Positions 16,893 through 26,012 of a stretch of 39,513 nucleotides of DNA are shown here, one piece after another. The translations under genes were made by a program, and so were the position numbers. The notes beneath the pieces were generated by a model. That model saw only the letters and a program-made list of their open reading frames with translations, was not told the origin of the DNA and searched no databases. Source of the DNA: Bacteroidales bacterium (GTDB lineage Bacteria > Bacteroidota > Bacteroidia > Bacteroidales > Bacteroidaceae); NCBI GenBank assembly GCA_015654535.1, contig JAATGU010000084.1, forward strand, positions 1-39,513, written 5' to 3'. Numbering within the stretch: position 1 is the first letter of the stretch; each line of letters starts with the position of its first letter.

Positions 16893-17900
16893 TTAATCTT
16901 TAATAATCTTAACTACAACAGACATCCCCGCTAAAAGCTTGTACTTTGATAATGGAACACTGTTATTTGTTCCGTCTATAGATATCTTCAGAGGAACACG
17001 TTGAGTAACTTTAGTAAAATTTCCTGAAGCATTATTGGGCGGGATCAATGAAAACTGTGAAGCTGTATTAGAACTTAACTGAATAATTTTACCCAGAAAA
17101 GTAACACCAGGATAGGCATCTATCTCCAATTTTGATCGCTCATTAAGATGTAATCCGGCCATCTTAGTTTCTTCAAGATAGACTGCTACCCATAATTTAT
17201 TATTATTAGTAACAGTAAGCACATTCTGTCCTGGCTGTGTAACGTCTCCATCGAGCAACCATTTCTTGGCTACTACGCCATCTACCGGCGAATATAAAAG
17301 TGTGTTATTGAGCTGAGTAGAGATTACTCCAATCTGAGCTTTTGTTGTTTCAATAGTTGCTATGGAAGAGCCTATTTGTGCACGGGATACAGACAGTTGA
17401 CTCTTGGCTGCGTCCAGTTGTGCTTTAGCGGTTTCCCAAGCTTTCTTTGAATGATCGTACTGTTCTTTCGTAATTACATCTCCTTTATACTGCTCTTTGG
17501 CACGAGTATAATCTTCCTGCGTCTTAGCCAGTCCCACTTGAAGTACTTTAATACTTTCCTGATCGTATTTATACTTTGCCTCAGATTGTAATTGCGCCGC
17601 TTTTGACTGTTCAAGATTTGCTGTCGCTTGTATCTTTTGCGCGTGCAATTCAGTAGTATCTAACTCAGCTAATAAATCACCTTTTTTAACGGTGTCTCCT
17701 TCTTCAAAGTAAATATGAACGATACGTCCTAAAATTTTAGAACTTATCGCATAATTATCGGAGTCAATATGCGCATCATCAGTTGATGTATACTTGGTAT
17801 ATTCGTTATACCAATACCATCCACCACCTAAAACAATCGCAATGGTTACAATCAAAGGAATATACACTTTAATTCCTTTCTTCTTTTTCTCTTTCTTCAT
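16893..17900 (-). CDS. emrA: HlyD/EmrA-family membrane fusion protein
   Basis: Periplasmic adaptor linking the EmrB-like exporter with the TolC-like channel. The 335-residue protein has a lysine-rich start, one membrane segment (VYIPLIVTIAIVLGGGWYWY), then the first lipoyl half (STDDAHIDSDNYAISSKILG, IVHIYFEEGDTVKKGDLLAELD). An alpha-helical hairpin rich in Ala, Gln and Lys follows, then the second lipoyl half (LLYSPVDGVVAKKWLLDGD). It ends with a beta-barrel region (AGMSVVVKI). The TDDAHID motif is typical of the EmrA branch. It is separated by 91 bases from tetR upstream and by 2 bases from emrB. Confidence 0.93.
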   Translation of the reverse strand: MKKEKKKKGIKVYIPLIVTIAIVLGGGWYWYNEYTKYTSTDDAHIDSDNYAISSKILGRIVHIYFEEGDTVKKGDLLAELDTTELHAQKIQATANLEQSKAAQLQSEAKYKYDQESIKVLQVGLAKTQEDYTRAKEQYKGDVITKEQYDHSKKAWETAKAQLDAAKSQLSVSRAQIGSSIATIETTKAQIGVISTQLNNTLLYSPVDGVVAKKWLLDGDVTQPGQNVLTVTNNNKLWVAVYLEETKMAGLHLNERSKLEIDAYPGVTFLGKIIQLSSNTASQFSLIPPNNASGNFTKVTQRVPLKISIDGTNNSVPLSKYKLLAGMSVVVKIIKD

Positions 17901-17991
17901 ACCTATTATTTATTTAGCGACAATAATATCCGGATAGTTATACCTTTTTACCTTATTCAATATCCGGTCTTATTTTATAAAAAAAACTAAC

Positions 17992-18612
17992 TTACTTTTT
18001 TAGCGATTTAATAAACATCTCTGTAAATAAATCGATTTTTCTATGCAGCACATCATATTCATTGGCTTCCAGATAAAAAATATCTTTCTTCTTAACCAAT
18101 GAAATGCTTAAGCTCTTAAATATGTCCAGCAACAATACTGCAACTTCATCGACATTTTCCATTTCAAAAGACTGTTTTTCCACTCCAATCTTTAAAATAC
18201 CAGTGATCAATGCCTCTTCCTCAATTCTAAAGGTTTTCCATTGTTCATGCATCATACTATGAAATTCCCGGGCATTATCATGGCGAAATCGGCTTAGATT
18301 GAGTAACATCCTGAAATAAGAAAGCCTGACACTTATATACTCCCGAATCATTTGAGAGGGATCCGAAAGTAAAGCAATCTTTTCATTAACCATTTGGATA
18401 AATAAGTCATGTTCTTTTTGAACAACAGCCATATAGAGATGTTCTTTATCAGGAAAATAATAATATAAAGAACCTTTAGACATATCAAGATCAGAAGCGA
18501 TCTCATTCATTGTTGTTTTTTCAAATCCATACAATCCAAAACGCTTTTGGGCTACTTCGATAATACGAGAAGCCTTTTCCTGACACTCACCCATATGTGT
18601 AATACTAACCAT
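17992..18612 (-). CDS. TetR-family repressor of the efflux operon
   Basis: A 206-residue regulator with an N-terminal TetR helix-turn-helix (IIEVAQKRFGLYGFEKTTMN, then IASDLDMSKGSLYYYFPDKE) and a diverse ligand-binding C-terminal domain. It is the first gene of the tetR-emrA-emrB-tolC operon. A perfect inverted repeat covers its promoter, so autoregulation of the whole operon is likely. The ATG at 18612 is used; another ATG six codons in (MGECQEK) is an equally plausible start. Confidence 0.92.
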   Translation of the reverse strand: MVSITHMGECQEKASRIIEVAQKRFGLYGFEKTTMNEIASDLDMSKGSLYYYFPDKEHLYMAVVQKEHDLFIQMVNEKIALLSDPSQMIREYISVRLSYFRMLLNLSRFRHDNAREFHSMMHEQWKTFRIEEEALITGILKIGVEKQSFEMENVDEVAVLLLDIFKSLSISLVKKKDIFYLEANEYDVLHRKIDLFTEMFIKSLKK

Positions 18613-18642
18613 CTTTTTACCTATCCTTTCTTATTTAGTCTA

Positions 18643-18673
18643 TTTGACCATTTTGTTTAAGCGGTCAAAGATA
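18643..18673 (-). promoter_or_regulatory. Promoter and probable TetR operator of the efflux operon
   Basis: TTTGACC (18643-18649) and GGTCAAA (18663-18669) form a perfect 7-13-7 inverted repeat. The minus-strand -7 element TATCTTTG (18673-18666) overlaps one arm, and transcription would start inside the repeat. A bound TetR dimer would block RNA polymerase. A second palindrome, AATTGCATGCAATT (18691-18704), lies just upstream, between this and the divergent promoter. Confidence 0.7.
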
Positions 18674-18715
18674 GTTGTTTTTTATAAATAAATTGCATGC
18701 AATTAGGACATATTT

Positions 18716-18747
18716 ATTGCTAAAGGATTATTTTAATATTATATTTG
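18716..18747 (+). promoter_or_regulatory. Promoter of the SEC-C protein gene
   Basis: TATATTTG (18740-18747) matches the Bacteroides -7 consensus, with ATTG (18716-18719) 20 bases upstream as a -33 element with one mismatch. The predicted start near 18754 gives a leader of about 55 bases. It is divergent from the tetR promoter. Confidence 0.6.
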
Positions 18748-18808
18748 CCTTTCTATTGACAAATATAAATCACATCGATTATAAAAAAGATGTGTTACAA
18801 CTGAGAAG

Positions 18809-19963
18809 ATGAAAGAAAAAGAAACAGACATAAAAAATCAGAAATTAGGAGAATATTTTGTTGATTTTCTGAATAAAAAAGAACTGATAAAAAACTGTGA
18901 GATTTTCGGAGCTAATATACAATCTTCTTGGAATAAAACATTACTGGCAAATACTCTTGAAAATAAATTATTGAATGAGCCCCAGGTTTTGAACATGCGA
19001 ATTCCACTAACAGAAATGTTGTTTTTGCAAAAATTAGTCCATGCAGAAGGAAAACTACCCATAGAAGATTTGTTTTGCATACAATATCTGGAGATGAGAG
19101 GATTGGTTAAATATCAAAAGAATAAAGACAATAAAGCATACTATTCGCTGTCTGAGAATTTTCGTAAAGCACTGGACCCGATAATAGATAACTTAGTAAA
19201 AGACGTTAATCTCATAGAATGGGACCGGAAAGAGCGACTCATTTGCGGTCTAACCAATCTGTACGGAGTTCTTTCTCAAAAGGATCTTTATTACAAATAT
19301 TTAGAGCTATCAGGAGAGAAAATAAGTAAACCTCAGTTTTATGATTATATATTATTAAGAGACAGATTACATTTTGGTGTAAAGACCTTTTTAAAAAGAA
19401 AAGATATTTATTTTGCTTCAGAGCATATTGTCTATCCCCAAGAAATTTTAGATCAGATCAATAAGCGTAAGGATCTTTACCAACACAAATTCACAGAAAA
19501 AGAAGTTCTTGAGACTGGAATTAGATTTTATATTCCAAAAACACAGGAAGCACAAAGCTTAATTAACACACTGACGAAAAGTGGAACGACCCCTTATGAT
19601 ATTAGAGTAATCATCCATTCTAGCTGGGCATTAATTGAGAATGAAGCACCCATGAGTAATATTCTTTCTCTTTTTTCCAAAAAGGCAAATGTTGGATCTA
19701 TGGATAAAATCAACGCCTTTATTACACAGATATCAGAATATCTAAACAGCCTACCACGCTGGACTCTGAAAGGAAATTCTCCAAAGGAACTTTTTAAGGA
19801 AGCACACAAACCTCAAAATATATTTCCACAAACGCCACTCAATATTGACTCAATAACAGCTGCAAGTTACTCAGTAAAACTCACCACCAGAGTGGGACGG
19901 AATGATCTTTGTCCATGTGGAAGCGGAAAGAAATACAAAAAATGCTGCGGAAGGGATAACTAG
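18809..19963 (+). CDS. SEC-C motif protein of unknown function
   Basis: A 384-residue protein that I recognise only at its C-terminus: VGRNDLCPCGSGKKYKKCCG (about 362-381) is a SEC-C zinc-binding motif, as at the end of SecA. The remaining 360 residues are soluble, charged and largely helical, without a signal peptide or membrane segment. The N-terminal third (MRIPLTEMLFLQKLVHAEG, LEMRGLVKY, AYYSLSENF) has the rhythm of a winged-helix domain. SEC-C motifs in otherwise unknown proteins mostly serve metal-dependent binding to ribosomes, SecB or nucleic acids. It stands alone, with its own promoter, between the efflux operon and the permease gene. Motif firm, function unknown. Confidence 0.85.
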   Translation: MKEKETDIKNQKLGEYFVDFLNKKELIKNCEIFGANIQSSWNKTLLANTLENKLLNEPQVLNMRIPLTEMLFLQKLVHAEGKLPIEDLFCIQYLEMRGLVKYQKNKDNKAYYSLSENFRKALDPIIDNLVKDVNLIEWDRKERLICGLTNLYGVLSQKDLYYKYLELSGEKISKPQFYDYILLRDRLHFGVKTFLKRKDIYFASEHIVYPQEILDQINKRKDLYQHKFTEKEVLETGIRFYIPKTQEAQSLINTLTKSGTTPYDIRVIIHSSWALIENEAPMSNILSLFSKKANVGSMDKINAFITQISEYLNSLPRWTLKGNSPKELFKEAHKPQNIFPQTPLNIDSITAASYSVKLTTRVGRNDLCPCGSGKKYKKCCGRDN

Positions 19964-20067
19964 GGAATTTTAAGAATTTATTCTGCGGGAATTAATAGTT
20001 TCAAAAACGGATCGTTTCAAATAGAATACTAAAAAATTATTCCTTCGCAAAAATCAAGAGAGTAATT

Positions 20068-20098
20068 TTTGTTGTTTGAAAAGAAAAAACGATCTTTG
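20068..20098 (+). promoter_or_regulatory. Promoter of the uracil permease gene
   Basis: TTTG (20068-20071), 19 bases, then GATCTTTG (20091-20098), one mismatch from TAnnTTTG. The start would be near 20105, about 27 bases before the ATG. No riboswitch-like structure fits in this short leader. Confidence 0.65.
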
Positions 20099-20131
20099 CA
20101 CGATTTTAAATAAAAAATTCTACAACAAACG

Positions 20132-21322
20132 ATGGGTAATAGTAAACAACTCAACTCTTTTCAGAAAACAGCTGTCGGCATTCAATTTCTTTTTGTGGCA
20201 TTCGGGGCTACCGTACTAGTCCCGCTACTAGTGGGGCTCGATCCCTCAACGGCACTTTTTACCGCAGGAATAGGTACTTTAATCTTTCATTTAGTCACGA
20301 AAGGTAAAGTACCTATTTTTTTGGGCAGTAGCTTCGCCTTTATAGCTCCTATTATAAAAGCAACAGAACTATACGGATTAGCTGGAACATTATCTGGACT
20401 AGTTGCAGTTGGTTTTGTTTATGGTTTGATGAGTTTACTTATTTATTGGAGAGGTACTGATATTATTCGCACACTATTCCCTCCTGTTGTTATCGGTCCC
20501 GTGATTATACTTATAGGTATATCACTATCCAGTTCAGCAGTGAATATGGCAAAAGAAAATTGGATAATAGCCTTATGCACACTTTTCACTGCTATACTGG
20601 TTACACTGTTAGGAAAAGGGTTATTAAAATTAATTCCTATCTTTTGTGGAATATTTGTTGGTTATCTGATTGCTTATTTTTGCTTCGGTATTGATCTCAC
20701 CCCAGTGAGAGACGCCCCTTGGTTTGCCCTTCCTAAATTTGTCACTCCAAAGTTCTCATGGGAAGCAATATTTTTTATGATTCCTGTTGCCATAGCTCCC
20801 ATCATTGAGCATATAGGTAACATATATGCAGTAAATTCTGTTACCGGCAAAGATTTTGTAAAAGATCCAGGGCTGCACAGAACAATGCTTGGCGACGGCT
20901 TAGCCTGTATTGTTGCAGGAACAATAGGAGGTCCTCCTGTTACTACTTACTCCGAAGTAATAGGGGCAATGTCTCTTACAAAAATTACAGATCCGGTAGT
21001 TATACGAATAGCGGCAGTCACTGGCATTGTCTTTTCAGTAATCGGGAAAATAAGTGTATTACTGAAAACAATACCATCTGCTGTACTAGGAGGAATCATG
21101 CTGCTCTTGTTTGGTATGATTGCTTCGGTAGGCATTAATAATTTAATTCAATCAAAGACAAACTTAGGTAATCCGCGCAACATGATTATTGCGTCGTTAA
21201 TTCTAACTTTTGGCATTGGAGGGGCTGTGTTCCAAATAGGAACTTTTACTATGTCGGGCATTGGATTAGCAGCAATAGTGGGAGTAATTCTAAACCTTTT
21301 TCTTCCTAAAGGGCAAGAATAG
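20132..21322 (+). CDS. uraA: Uracil/xanthine permease, NCS2 family (UraA-like)
   Basis: Inner-membrane nucleobase:proton symporter of 396 residues with the 14-segment NCS2 fold. Recognisable parts are FLFVAFGATVLVPLLVGLDP in the first helix, FLGSSFAFIAPII around the half-helix of transmembrane segment 3, and AIAPIIEHIGNIYAV carrying the substrate glutamate of segment 8. GTIGGPPVTTYSEVIGAMSLT is the segment 10 NCS2 signature (quoted here without its last residue in context). Length and motifs fit UraA rather than the longer purine permeases. It has its own promoter and is not coupled to pyrimidine genes here; pyrF lies 12 kb downstream. Confidence 0.93.
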   Translation: MGNSKQLNSFQKTAVGIQFLFVAFGATVLVPLLVGLDPSTALFTAGIGTLIFHLVTKGKVPIFLGSSFAFIAPIIKATELYGLAGTLSGLVAVGFVYGLMSLLIYWRGTDIIRTLFPPVVIGPVIILIGISLSSSAVNMAKENWIIALCTLFTAILVTLLGKGLLKLIPIFCGIFVGYLIAYFCFGIDLTPVRDAPWFALPKFVTPKFSWEAIFFMIPVAIAPIIEHIGNIYAVNSVTGKDFVKDPGLHRTMLGDGLACIVAGTIGGPPVTTYSEVIGAMSLTKITDPVVIRIAAVTGIVFSVIGKISVLLKTIPSAVLGGIMLLLFGMIASVGINNLIQSKTNLGNPRNMIIASLILTFGIGGAVFQIGTFTMSGIGLAAIVGVILNLFLPKGQE

Positions 21323-21393
21323 AAAATCTAAAATAAAAAAACAGTAGAGAAAGTAATATGACGGATTTTCATTATTCGTAAAAAGTTTCTCTA

Positions 21394-21428
21394 TTTGTTT
21401 TAAAATTTAAAGAAAAGCATTATCTTTG
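21394..21428 (+). promoter_or_regulatory. Promoter of the L31 gene
   Basis: TATCTTTG (21421-21428) is a full match to the -7 consensus. A TTTG lies at 21394-21397, 23 bases upstream, slightly longer than usual. The leader would be about 75 bases. An 8-base inverted repeat TAGAGAAA/TTTCTCTA (21345-21352, 21386-21393) lies just before it, with no T-run. Confidence 0.6.
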
Positions 21429-21507
21429 CGCTCTGAAATAGACCATTACACTATTCTTACCAAATAGTAGTTTAAAAGAAATAATAATTAAAAAAACAAA
21501 TACTGAA

Positions 21508-21762
21508 ATGAAAAAAGGCATTCATCCAGAATCATACCGTCCTGTCGTATTTAAAGACATGTCTAACGGTGATGTATTTTTATCTCAATCGACTTGTAAT
21601 ACAAAAGAGACTGTTGAGTTCGAAGGTGAAACTTATCCACTATTCAAACTTGAAATCTCTAGTACTTCTCACCCTTTCTACACAGGGAAGTCTAACTTGA
21701 TTGATACTGCTGGGCGTGTTGATAAGTTCATGAGCCGTTACGGAGATCGTAAAAAGAAATAA
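21508..21762 (+). CDS. rpmE2: 50S ribosomal protein L31, type B
   Basis: An 84-residue ribosomal protein of the large subunit. It begins [20 protein letters not shown] and contains [20 protein letters not shown], the L31 signature, then [14 protein letters not shown]. The CxxC zinc ligands of type A L31 are absent, so this is the zinc-independent type B (YkgM-like) form. It is monocistronic, with its own promoter and a strong terminator 20-60 bases after the stop. Confidence 0.97.
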   Translation: MKKGIHPESYRPVVFKDMSNGDVFLSQSTCNTKETVEFEGETYPLFKLEISSTSHPFYTGKSNLIDTAGRVDKFMSRYGDRKKK

Positions 21763-21784
21763 GATATCAGTTTTATCTGATGAT

Positions 21785-21824
21785 AAAAAAACTCCGATAC
21801 ACATTTTGTATCGGAGTTTTTTTT
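21785..21824. terminator. Bidirectional rho-independent terminator
   Basis: ACTCCGATACA (21791-21801) and TGTATCGGAGT (21807-21817) form an 11-base perfect stem with a 5-base loop. It has an A-run on the left and eight T on the right. It serves the L31 gene on the plus strand and the convergent DUF3256 operon on the minus strand. Confidence 0.95.
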
Positions 21825-21842
21825 ATCTAAAAAATAATGCTA

Positions 21843-22481
21843 TTATTTCTTCAAGATGAAATGTCCACCATCCCAAGCATAAACCAATGTTTTATTTAAG
21901 AAAGGTTCTAATGCCTTTGCTGAACTTTCATCCAAGTATTCGGGAGTAGTGCAAGTAAGAGTCAGCTCATTGCTTGTTTGAGAAAGATCTCCTTTTAGCA
22001 AATAAACATCCAAAGGAGCCCGGGCATTATTATAAACCTCAGTCTGAGTAGAATCAGGAGCTACAAAAAAGCTATCCATTTTGGGTAAGTCTATATAATC
22101 GCTTAAAGAAAGCTCTTTCCAATTAAGAGAGTAAAAAAGAATGCGGCTATCGCAGACCGGACCACAGACTGTACTGATGGCACATATAATTTTTGTAGTA
22201 TCATTTGTTTGAAGTAACTTCAACTGAAAAGAACTTTGAGATGTAGTCTGCAAAAAAAGATAATCTTTCGTCATCACCTTCATCTCAGACATTTTATCCA
22301 TTTTGTTCTTTACTTGCGCTTTCATTTTGCTTTCAAGAAAATCCCCGAAGTCTTCCCGATTGACTTTGGTCAGCAATGGTGATAATGAATCGGGCATACT
22401 GATAAATACCGATTTCGCATCTTGCCCATGCAAGGGAATGACTAAAGTCATTAAAAGACAAAGAAGAAGTATTTTTTTCAT
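21843..22481 (-). CDS. DUF3256 family exported protein
   Basis: A 212-residue protein with a clear signal peptide (MKKILLLCLLMTLVIPLHGQ). The mature part begins DAKSVFISMPDSLSPLLTKV, the pattern of the Bacteroidota-specific DUF3256 family. Three cysteines around ICAISTVCGPVCDS may form a disulfide. Function is unknown; it should be periplasmic or outer-membrane associated. It is the last gene of a minus-strand group and lies 9 bases after the EamA transporter gene. Confidence 0.85.
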   Translation of the reverse strand: MKKILLLCLLMTLVIPLHGQDAKSVFISMPDSLSPLLTKVNREDFGDFLESKMKAQVKNKMDKMSEMKVMTKDYLFLQTTSQSSFQLKLLQTNDTTKIICAISTVCGPVCDSRILFYSLNWKELSLSDYIDLPKMDSFFVAPDSTQTEVYNNARAPLDVYLLKGDLSQTSNELTLTCTTPEYLDESSAKALEPFLNKTLVYAWDGGHFILKK

Positions 22482-22490
22482 CTTGATTTT

Positions 22491-23390
22491 TTATTTTGAG
22501 CCCAAATATAAGAAGATCATTCCAATTAATACTAAAATCAGATCAATTGCTTTACTTTTTAAATTCTTTTCACGGAAAAGCATTGCACCAAAGAGAAAAG
22601 AAACAATCACACTTCCACGACGAATCATTGAAACAATAGAAATCATAGAGTCATTGTAACTGAGTGCATAGAAATAAACAAAATCTGCAGCTGAAAGAAA
22701 TATAGAGATCAATACAATACTCCAATGCCACCGAAAGGGAGTTGTTTCTTTCCGTTTAGGCCACCATAAAAGCATCAATATTACTCCCATCATTAATAGC
22801 TGGTAAATATTATACCATGACTGAACCAACATGGGATTAAACCGCTGCATCAAAAACTTATCATACAAACCACTAATAGCACCTAACACTGCTGCCATTA
22901 CAATAAAAAAGATCCATTTGTTATGTTTAAAGTCTATCCCTTCCTTTTTTCCTGAGCGACTCAACATAAAAAAAGAAGCCACTGCTAATAAAACTCCCAC
23001 CCACTGATAAAGATTCAGGCGTTCTCCAAACATTAACATCGCTCCAACTAAAACCATTACCGGGCGGGTTGCATTGATAGGCCCTACTATTGTAATTGGC
23101 AAATGCTTCATCCCAAAATAACCAAATATCCAGGATGAAAGTACTATTACCGATTTTAGCATTACATATTTGTGTACTTCCCATCCTTCAACAGGAATGT
23201 AGAGAATTGTTTTACTAATCCACTCTTGCCCGGAAGCAGAGAGAATAATGAAAGGAACAAAAATAAGACTAGAGAATAAGGTATTGAGAAACAGTACAGG
23301 AATTACTGCGTTCTCTTTTAAAGATTGCTTTTTAAATACATCATAAAAGCCCAACAAAAGGGCAGAAATAAAAGCTAATAATAACCACAT
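22491..23390 (-). CDS. EamA/DMT-family transporter
   Basis: A 299-residue inner-membrane protein with ten expected helices in two EamA repeats. The first repeat ends with LPITIVGPINATRPVMVLVG and WVGVLLAVASFFML; the second with SMIRRGSVIVSFLFGAMLF and LILVLIGMIFLYLGSK. Family members export metabolites or amino acids, but the substrate here cannot be assigned. It starts 1 base after truA ends and is followed closely by the DUF3256 gene, so the three genes are likely co-transcribed. Confidence 0.88.
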   Translation of the reverse strand: MWLLLAFISALLLGFYDVFKKQSLKENAVIPVLFLNTLFSSLIFVPFIILSASGQEWISKTILYIPVEGWEVHKYVMLKSVIVLSSWIFGYFGMKHLPITIVGPINATRPVMVLVGAMLMFGERLNLYQWVGVLLAVASFFMLSRSGKKEGIDFKHNKWIFFIVMAAVLGAISGLYDKFLMQRFNPMLVQSWYNIYQLLMMGVILMLLWWPKRKETTPFRWHWSIVLISIFLSAADFVYFYALSYNDSMISIVSMIRRGSVIVSFLFGAMLFREKNLKSKAIDLILVLIGMIFLYLGSK

Positions 23391-23391
23391 A

Positions 23392-24144
23392 TTATATAAA
23401 TATTTCAGCAGGATATTCTATATCAACAAGGAACAACGCTTGTCCCGGAACAGAAGCACCTGCCTTACATCTGTTTTTTTGTTCTATCACTTCACGAAAA
23501 TCTTTAATACTCATTTTGCCACATCCCACTTCAATAAGCGTTCCTACAATTGCCCGTACCATATTCCTAAGAAAGCGATCTGCCTGAATAGTGAACACCC
23601 AAGTTATATCATCTTCTTTACTCCATTCCGCCTTTATTATCCGACAATTATTTGTTTTAACGTCCGTATGCAGTTTACTAAAGCTTGTAAAGTCTGTATA
23701 GTCAAACAATGTTTGGGCAGCTAGGTTCATTTGCCCATAGTCAAGCATTCCATGTATTCTATATTTCAGATGTCTGTTAAAAGGATATTTAACGGTGGTT
23801 ATATAATATTTATAGGTGCGAGAGATTGCATCAAAGCGGGCATGCGCATCAGGCTTAACCTTACAAATACGGAAAATGGAAATATCAGGCGGTAACATTT
23901 TGTTCAACTTATCCGTCAGCAAGGTCAGATCAGGAAGATCTCCTTCATAATCAAAGTGTGCCACCATTAACCTGGCGTGTACTCCGGCATCTGTTCGCCC
24001 GGCTCCCACCACTTCTATATCTACCCGAAGGTAAGTAGAAAGTGCTTTTTGCAAACACTCTTGCACACTCATGCCGTTGGGCTGAATTTGCCAGCCATGA
24101 TAATTTGTTCCCTCATAGGCTAAATAAATAAAATATCGTAGCAC
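23392..24144 (-). CDS. truA: tRNA pseudouridine(38-40) synthase TruA
   Basis: TruA converts uridines 38-40 of the tRNA anticodon arm to pseudouridine. With a GTG start at 24144 the protein has 250 residues and begins [20 protein letters not shown], as expected for the family. The catalytic aspartate D52 is in [12 protein letters not shown] longer frame begins at a TTG (24168), but that codon lies inside the -7 promoter element and would not be transcribed. The GTG is therefore preferred. It is first in a group with the EamA transporter and DUF3256 genes. Confidence 0.93.
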   Translation of the reverse strand: MLRYFIYLAYEGTNYHGWQIQPNGMSVQECLQKALSTYLRVDIEVVGAGRTDAGVHARLMVAHFDYEGDLPDLTLLTDKLNKMLPPDISIFRICKVKPDAHARFDAISRTYKYYITTVKYPFNRHLKYRIHGMLDYGQMNLAAQTLFDYTDFTSFSKLHTDVKTNNCRIIKAEWSKEDDITWVFTIQADRFLRNMVRAIVGTLIEVGCGKMSIKDFREVIEQKNRCKAGASVPGQALFLVDIEYPAEIFI

Positions 24145-24165
24145 GTGTATTCTAATTTTTGAGTA

Positions 24166-24173
24166 CAAAGGTA
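24166..24173 (-). promoter_or_regulatory. -7 element of the truA promoter
   Basis: The minus strand reads TACCTTTG, a full match to TAnnTTTG. Transcription would start about 6 bases later, near 24160, leaving a 15-base leader before the GTG of truA. No TTTG is found at the -33 position. Confidence 0.6.
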
Positions 24174-24198
24174 CACTTTTTTTCTTTACGGTAAGTTT

Positions 24199-24852
24199 CT
24201 ATCTGGCAGTAATATGGAAGCATCCCTGTTTGAGTTCGTACTTCACATAGCAAGTTTCTGCTTTTCTAAGATCCCGCAGTACTTCAGACAGAACCATCTT
24301 TAAAGTATCGGAGCCGACATTCTGCATCGGACGGTCATCTTCTATTTTTCTAAAACGGCAATAGCTCACATCAAAAGTGGTGCCATAGAAATGAGCCGAA
24401 TTTTCAGAAGCATTCCTATTGCCACGACGTAACTGACGAACATCATCCAGTGTTCTAAGTACCGATGTTATAATGATTTTATGAGGATTTAATCCTTTTG
24501 CATCCAAAGAGTCGAGAAAATTAGAGCCTATACTTGTAAGTAAATCACTAGCCCGTGGGATAAGATAAGGCAAAGAATGCTTCAATGAATCCAATACATA
24601 ATAGTCATTATCCTCAATATGCACCAGATTACCTTTTAACGATTCTATCTCACTTCGAGAAGATATAGGTGCAATTCCTATCCTTTTAGCAGAAGAAAGA
24701 TGTAGATCATTTAAGTCACCGAATGAACGTTTATAACTAATCACTCCTCGTATATTTTTTGGATGATTCAACTTCATAGAAGTATCTCTACAGGCTGCCA
24801 AGCAAAAGATAAGTAACAACAGACAGACGACAGCGGGGATGAGTTTGTGCAT
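24199..24852 (-). CDS. DUF5715-type lipoprotein, peptidase M15-like
   Basis: A 217-residue lipoprotein: the signal MHKLIPAVVCLLLLIFCLAA ends in a lipobox with C21. The C-terminal half has IIITSVLRTLDDVRQLRR and SAHFYGTTFDVSYCRF. The spacing of S-x-H, G and F-D-V resembles zinc D,D-peptidases of the M15 type, which cut or bind peptidoglycan peptides. This fits the DUF5715 family of Bacteroidota. Enzymatic activity is not certain because the full zinc site cannot be confirmed by eye. Confidence 0.75.
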   Translation of the reverse strand: MHKLIPAVVCLLLLIFCLAACRDTSMKLNHPKNIRGVISYKRSFGDLNDLHLSSAKRIGIAPISSRSEIESLKGNLVHIEDNDYYVLDSLKHSLPYLIPRASDLLTSIGSNFLDSLDAKGLNPHKIIITSVLRTLDDVRQLRRGNRNASENSAHFYGTTFDVSYCRFRKIEDDRPMQNVGSDTLKMVLSEVLRDLRKAETCYVKYELKQGCFHITAR

Positions 24853-24895
24853 CGGAAGGTATTATTATTGTTTCGTTATATAGCTTTTTGATGCG

Positions 24896-24903
24896 CAAAT
24901 ATA
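24896..24903 (-). promoter_or_regulatory. -7 element of the DUF5715 gene promoter
   Basis: The minus strand reads TATATTTG, matching TAnnTTTG, about 45 bases before the ATG at 24852. No clear -33 element is seen. It is divergent from the phoH promoter. Confidence 0.5.
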
Positions 24904-24979
24904 TATTAAAAAAAAATTCTAAAAGAACAATTATTAAAATAAATTCCTTTAGAAAAGTAAAAGAATCCAAACGATTGAT

Positions 24980-24987
24980 TAAATTTG
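24980..24987 (+). promoter_or_regulatory. -7 element of the phoH-purC promoter
   Basis: TAAATTTG matches the Bacteroides -7 consensus, 45 bases before the phoH ATG. The -33 region is AT-rich without TTTG. Confidence 0.5.
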
Positions 24988-25031
24988 CAGGCAATTTAGA
25001 AACAAGTATGAGATCCTTTTAAATTGATTCA

Positions 25032-26012
25032 ATGATAGAAAAACTAATTGTTCTCGAAGATATTGATCCTGTTATCTTTTATGGTGTGAATAACACCAAC
25101 ATTCAACTTATAAAAGCCTTATATCCAAAACTGAGAATTGTCGCACGCGGGAATGTGATTAAGGTAATGGGCGATGAAGAAGAGATGTGTGCTTTTGAAG
25201 AGAATATATTGGCTTTAGAGAAACACTGCGCACAATACAACTCTTTAAAAGAAGAAGTTATTATTGATATCATAAAAGGGAATGCTCCTCAAACTGAAAA
25301 GGTGGGTAATGTAATTGTGTTCAGTGTAACAGGAAAACCAATAATTCCTCGTAGTGACAATCAACTGAAAATTGTGGAAGAGTTTGAAAAGAATGATATG
25401 TTATTTGCCATCGGACCTGCGGGATCTGGTAAAACATATACTTCTATAGCTTTAGCAGTAAGAGCCCTGAAGAATAAAGAAATAAAAAAAATAATACTCA
25501 GCCGTCCTGCCGTTGAAGCTGGTGAGAAACTCGGTTTTCTTCCCGGAGATATGAAAGAAAAGATAGATCCATACCTTCAACCACTATATGATGCACTTCA
25601 AGATATGATCCCCGCAGCAAAATTGAAAGAATATCTGGATCTCAACATTATCCAGATTGCTCCATTAGCATTTATGCGTGGACGCACGCTCAATGATGCG
25701 GTAGTTATTCTCGACGAAGCTCAAAATACATCGACTCAACAAATAAAAATGTTCCTAACCCGTATGGGAATGAATACCAAAATAATTGTGACCGGGGACA
25801 TGACTCAGATTGACCTTCCTCCTTCCCAAATTTCAGGTTTGGTTCAGGCCATAAGAATACTGAAAGGTGTAAAAGGAATTAGTATTGTGGAACTTGGGAA
25901 GAAAGATATTGTTCGTCACAAGCTGGTAGAACGAATTGTCGACGCCTATGAAAAGTTTGATGAAAAAAAGAGAAAAGAGAAATTAGAAGAATCCCTAAAA
26001 CAAATACAATAA
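25032..26012 (+). CDS. phoH: PhoH-family ATPase
   Basis: A cytosolic P-loop NTPase of 326 residues. An N-terminal KH-like region (to about 100) precedes the PhoH core. Walker A is GPAGSGKT (128-135) and Walker B is [27 protein letters not shown] and [11 protein letters not shown] are further family signatures. PhoH/PhoL proteins are thought to act in RNA or ribosome metabolism, often near ybeY, but no ybeY is seen here. Its stop shares a base with the purC start (TAATG), so the two are coupled. Confidence 0.93.
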   Translation: MIEKLIVLEDIDPVIFYGVNNTNIQLIKALYPKLRIVARGNVIKVMGDEEEMCAFEENILALEKHCAQYNSLKEEVIIDIIKGNAPQTEKVGNVIVFSVTGKPIIPRSDNQLKIVEEFEKNDMLFAIGPAGSGKTYTSIALAVRALKNKEIKKIILSRPAVEAGEKLGFLPGDMKEKIDPYLQPLYDALQDMIPAAKLKEYLDLNIIQIAPLAFMRGRTLNDAVVILDEAQNTSTQQIKMFLTRMGMNTKIIVTGDMTQIDLPPSQISGLVQAIRILKGVKGISIVELGKKDIVRHKLVERIVDAYEKFDEKKRKEKLEESLKQIQ

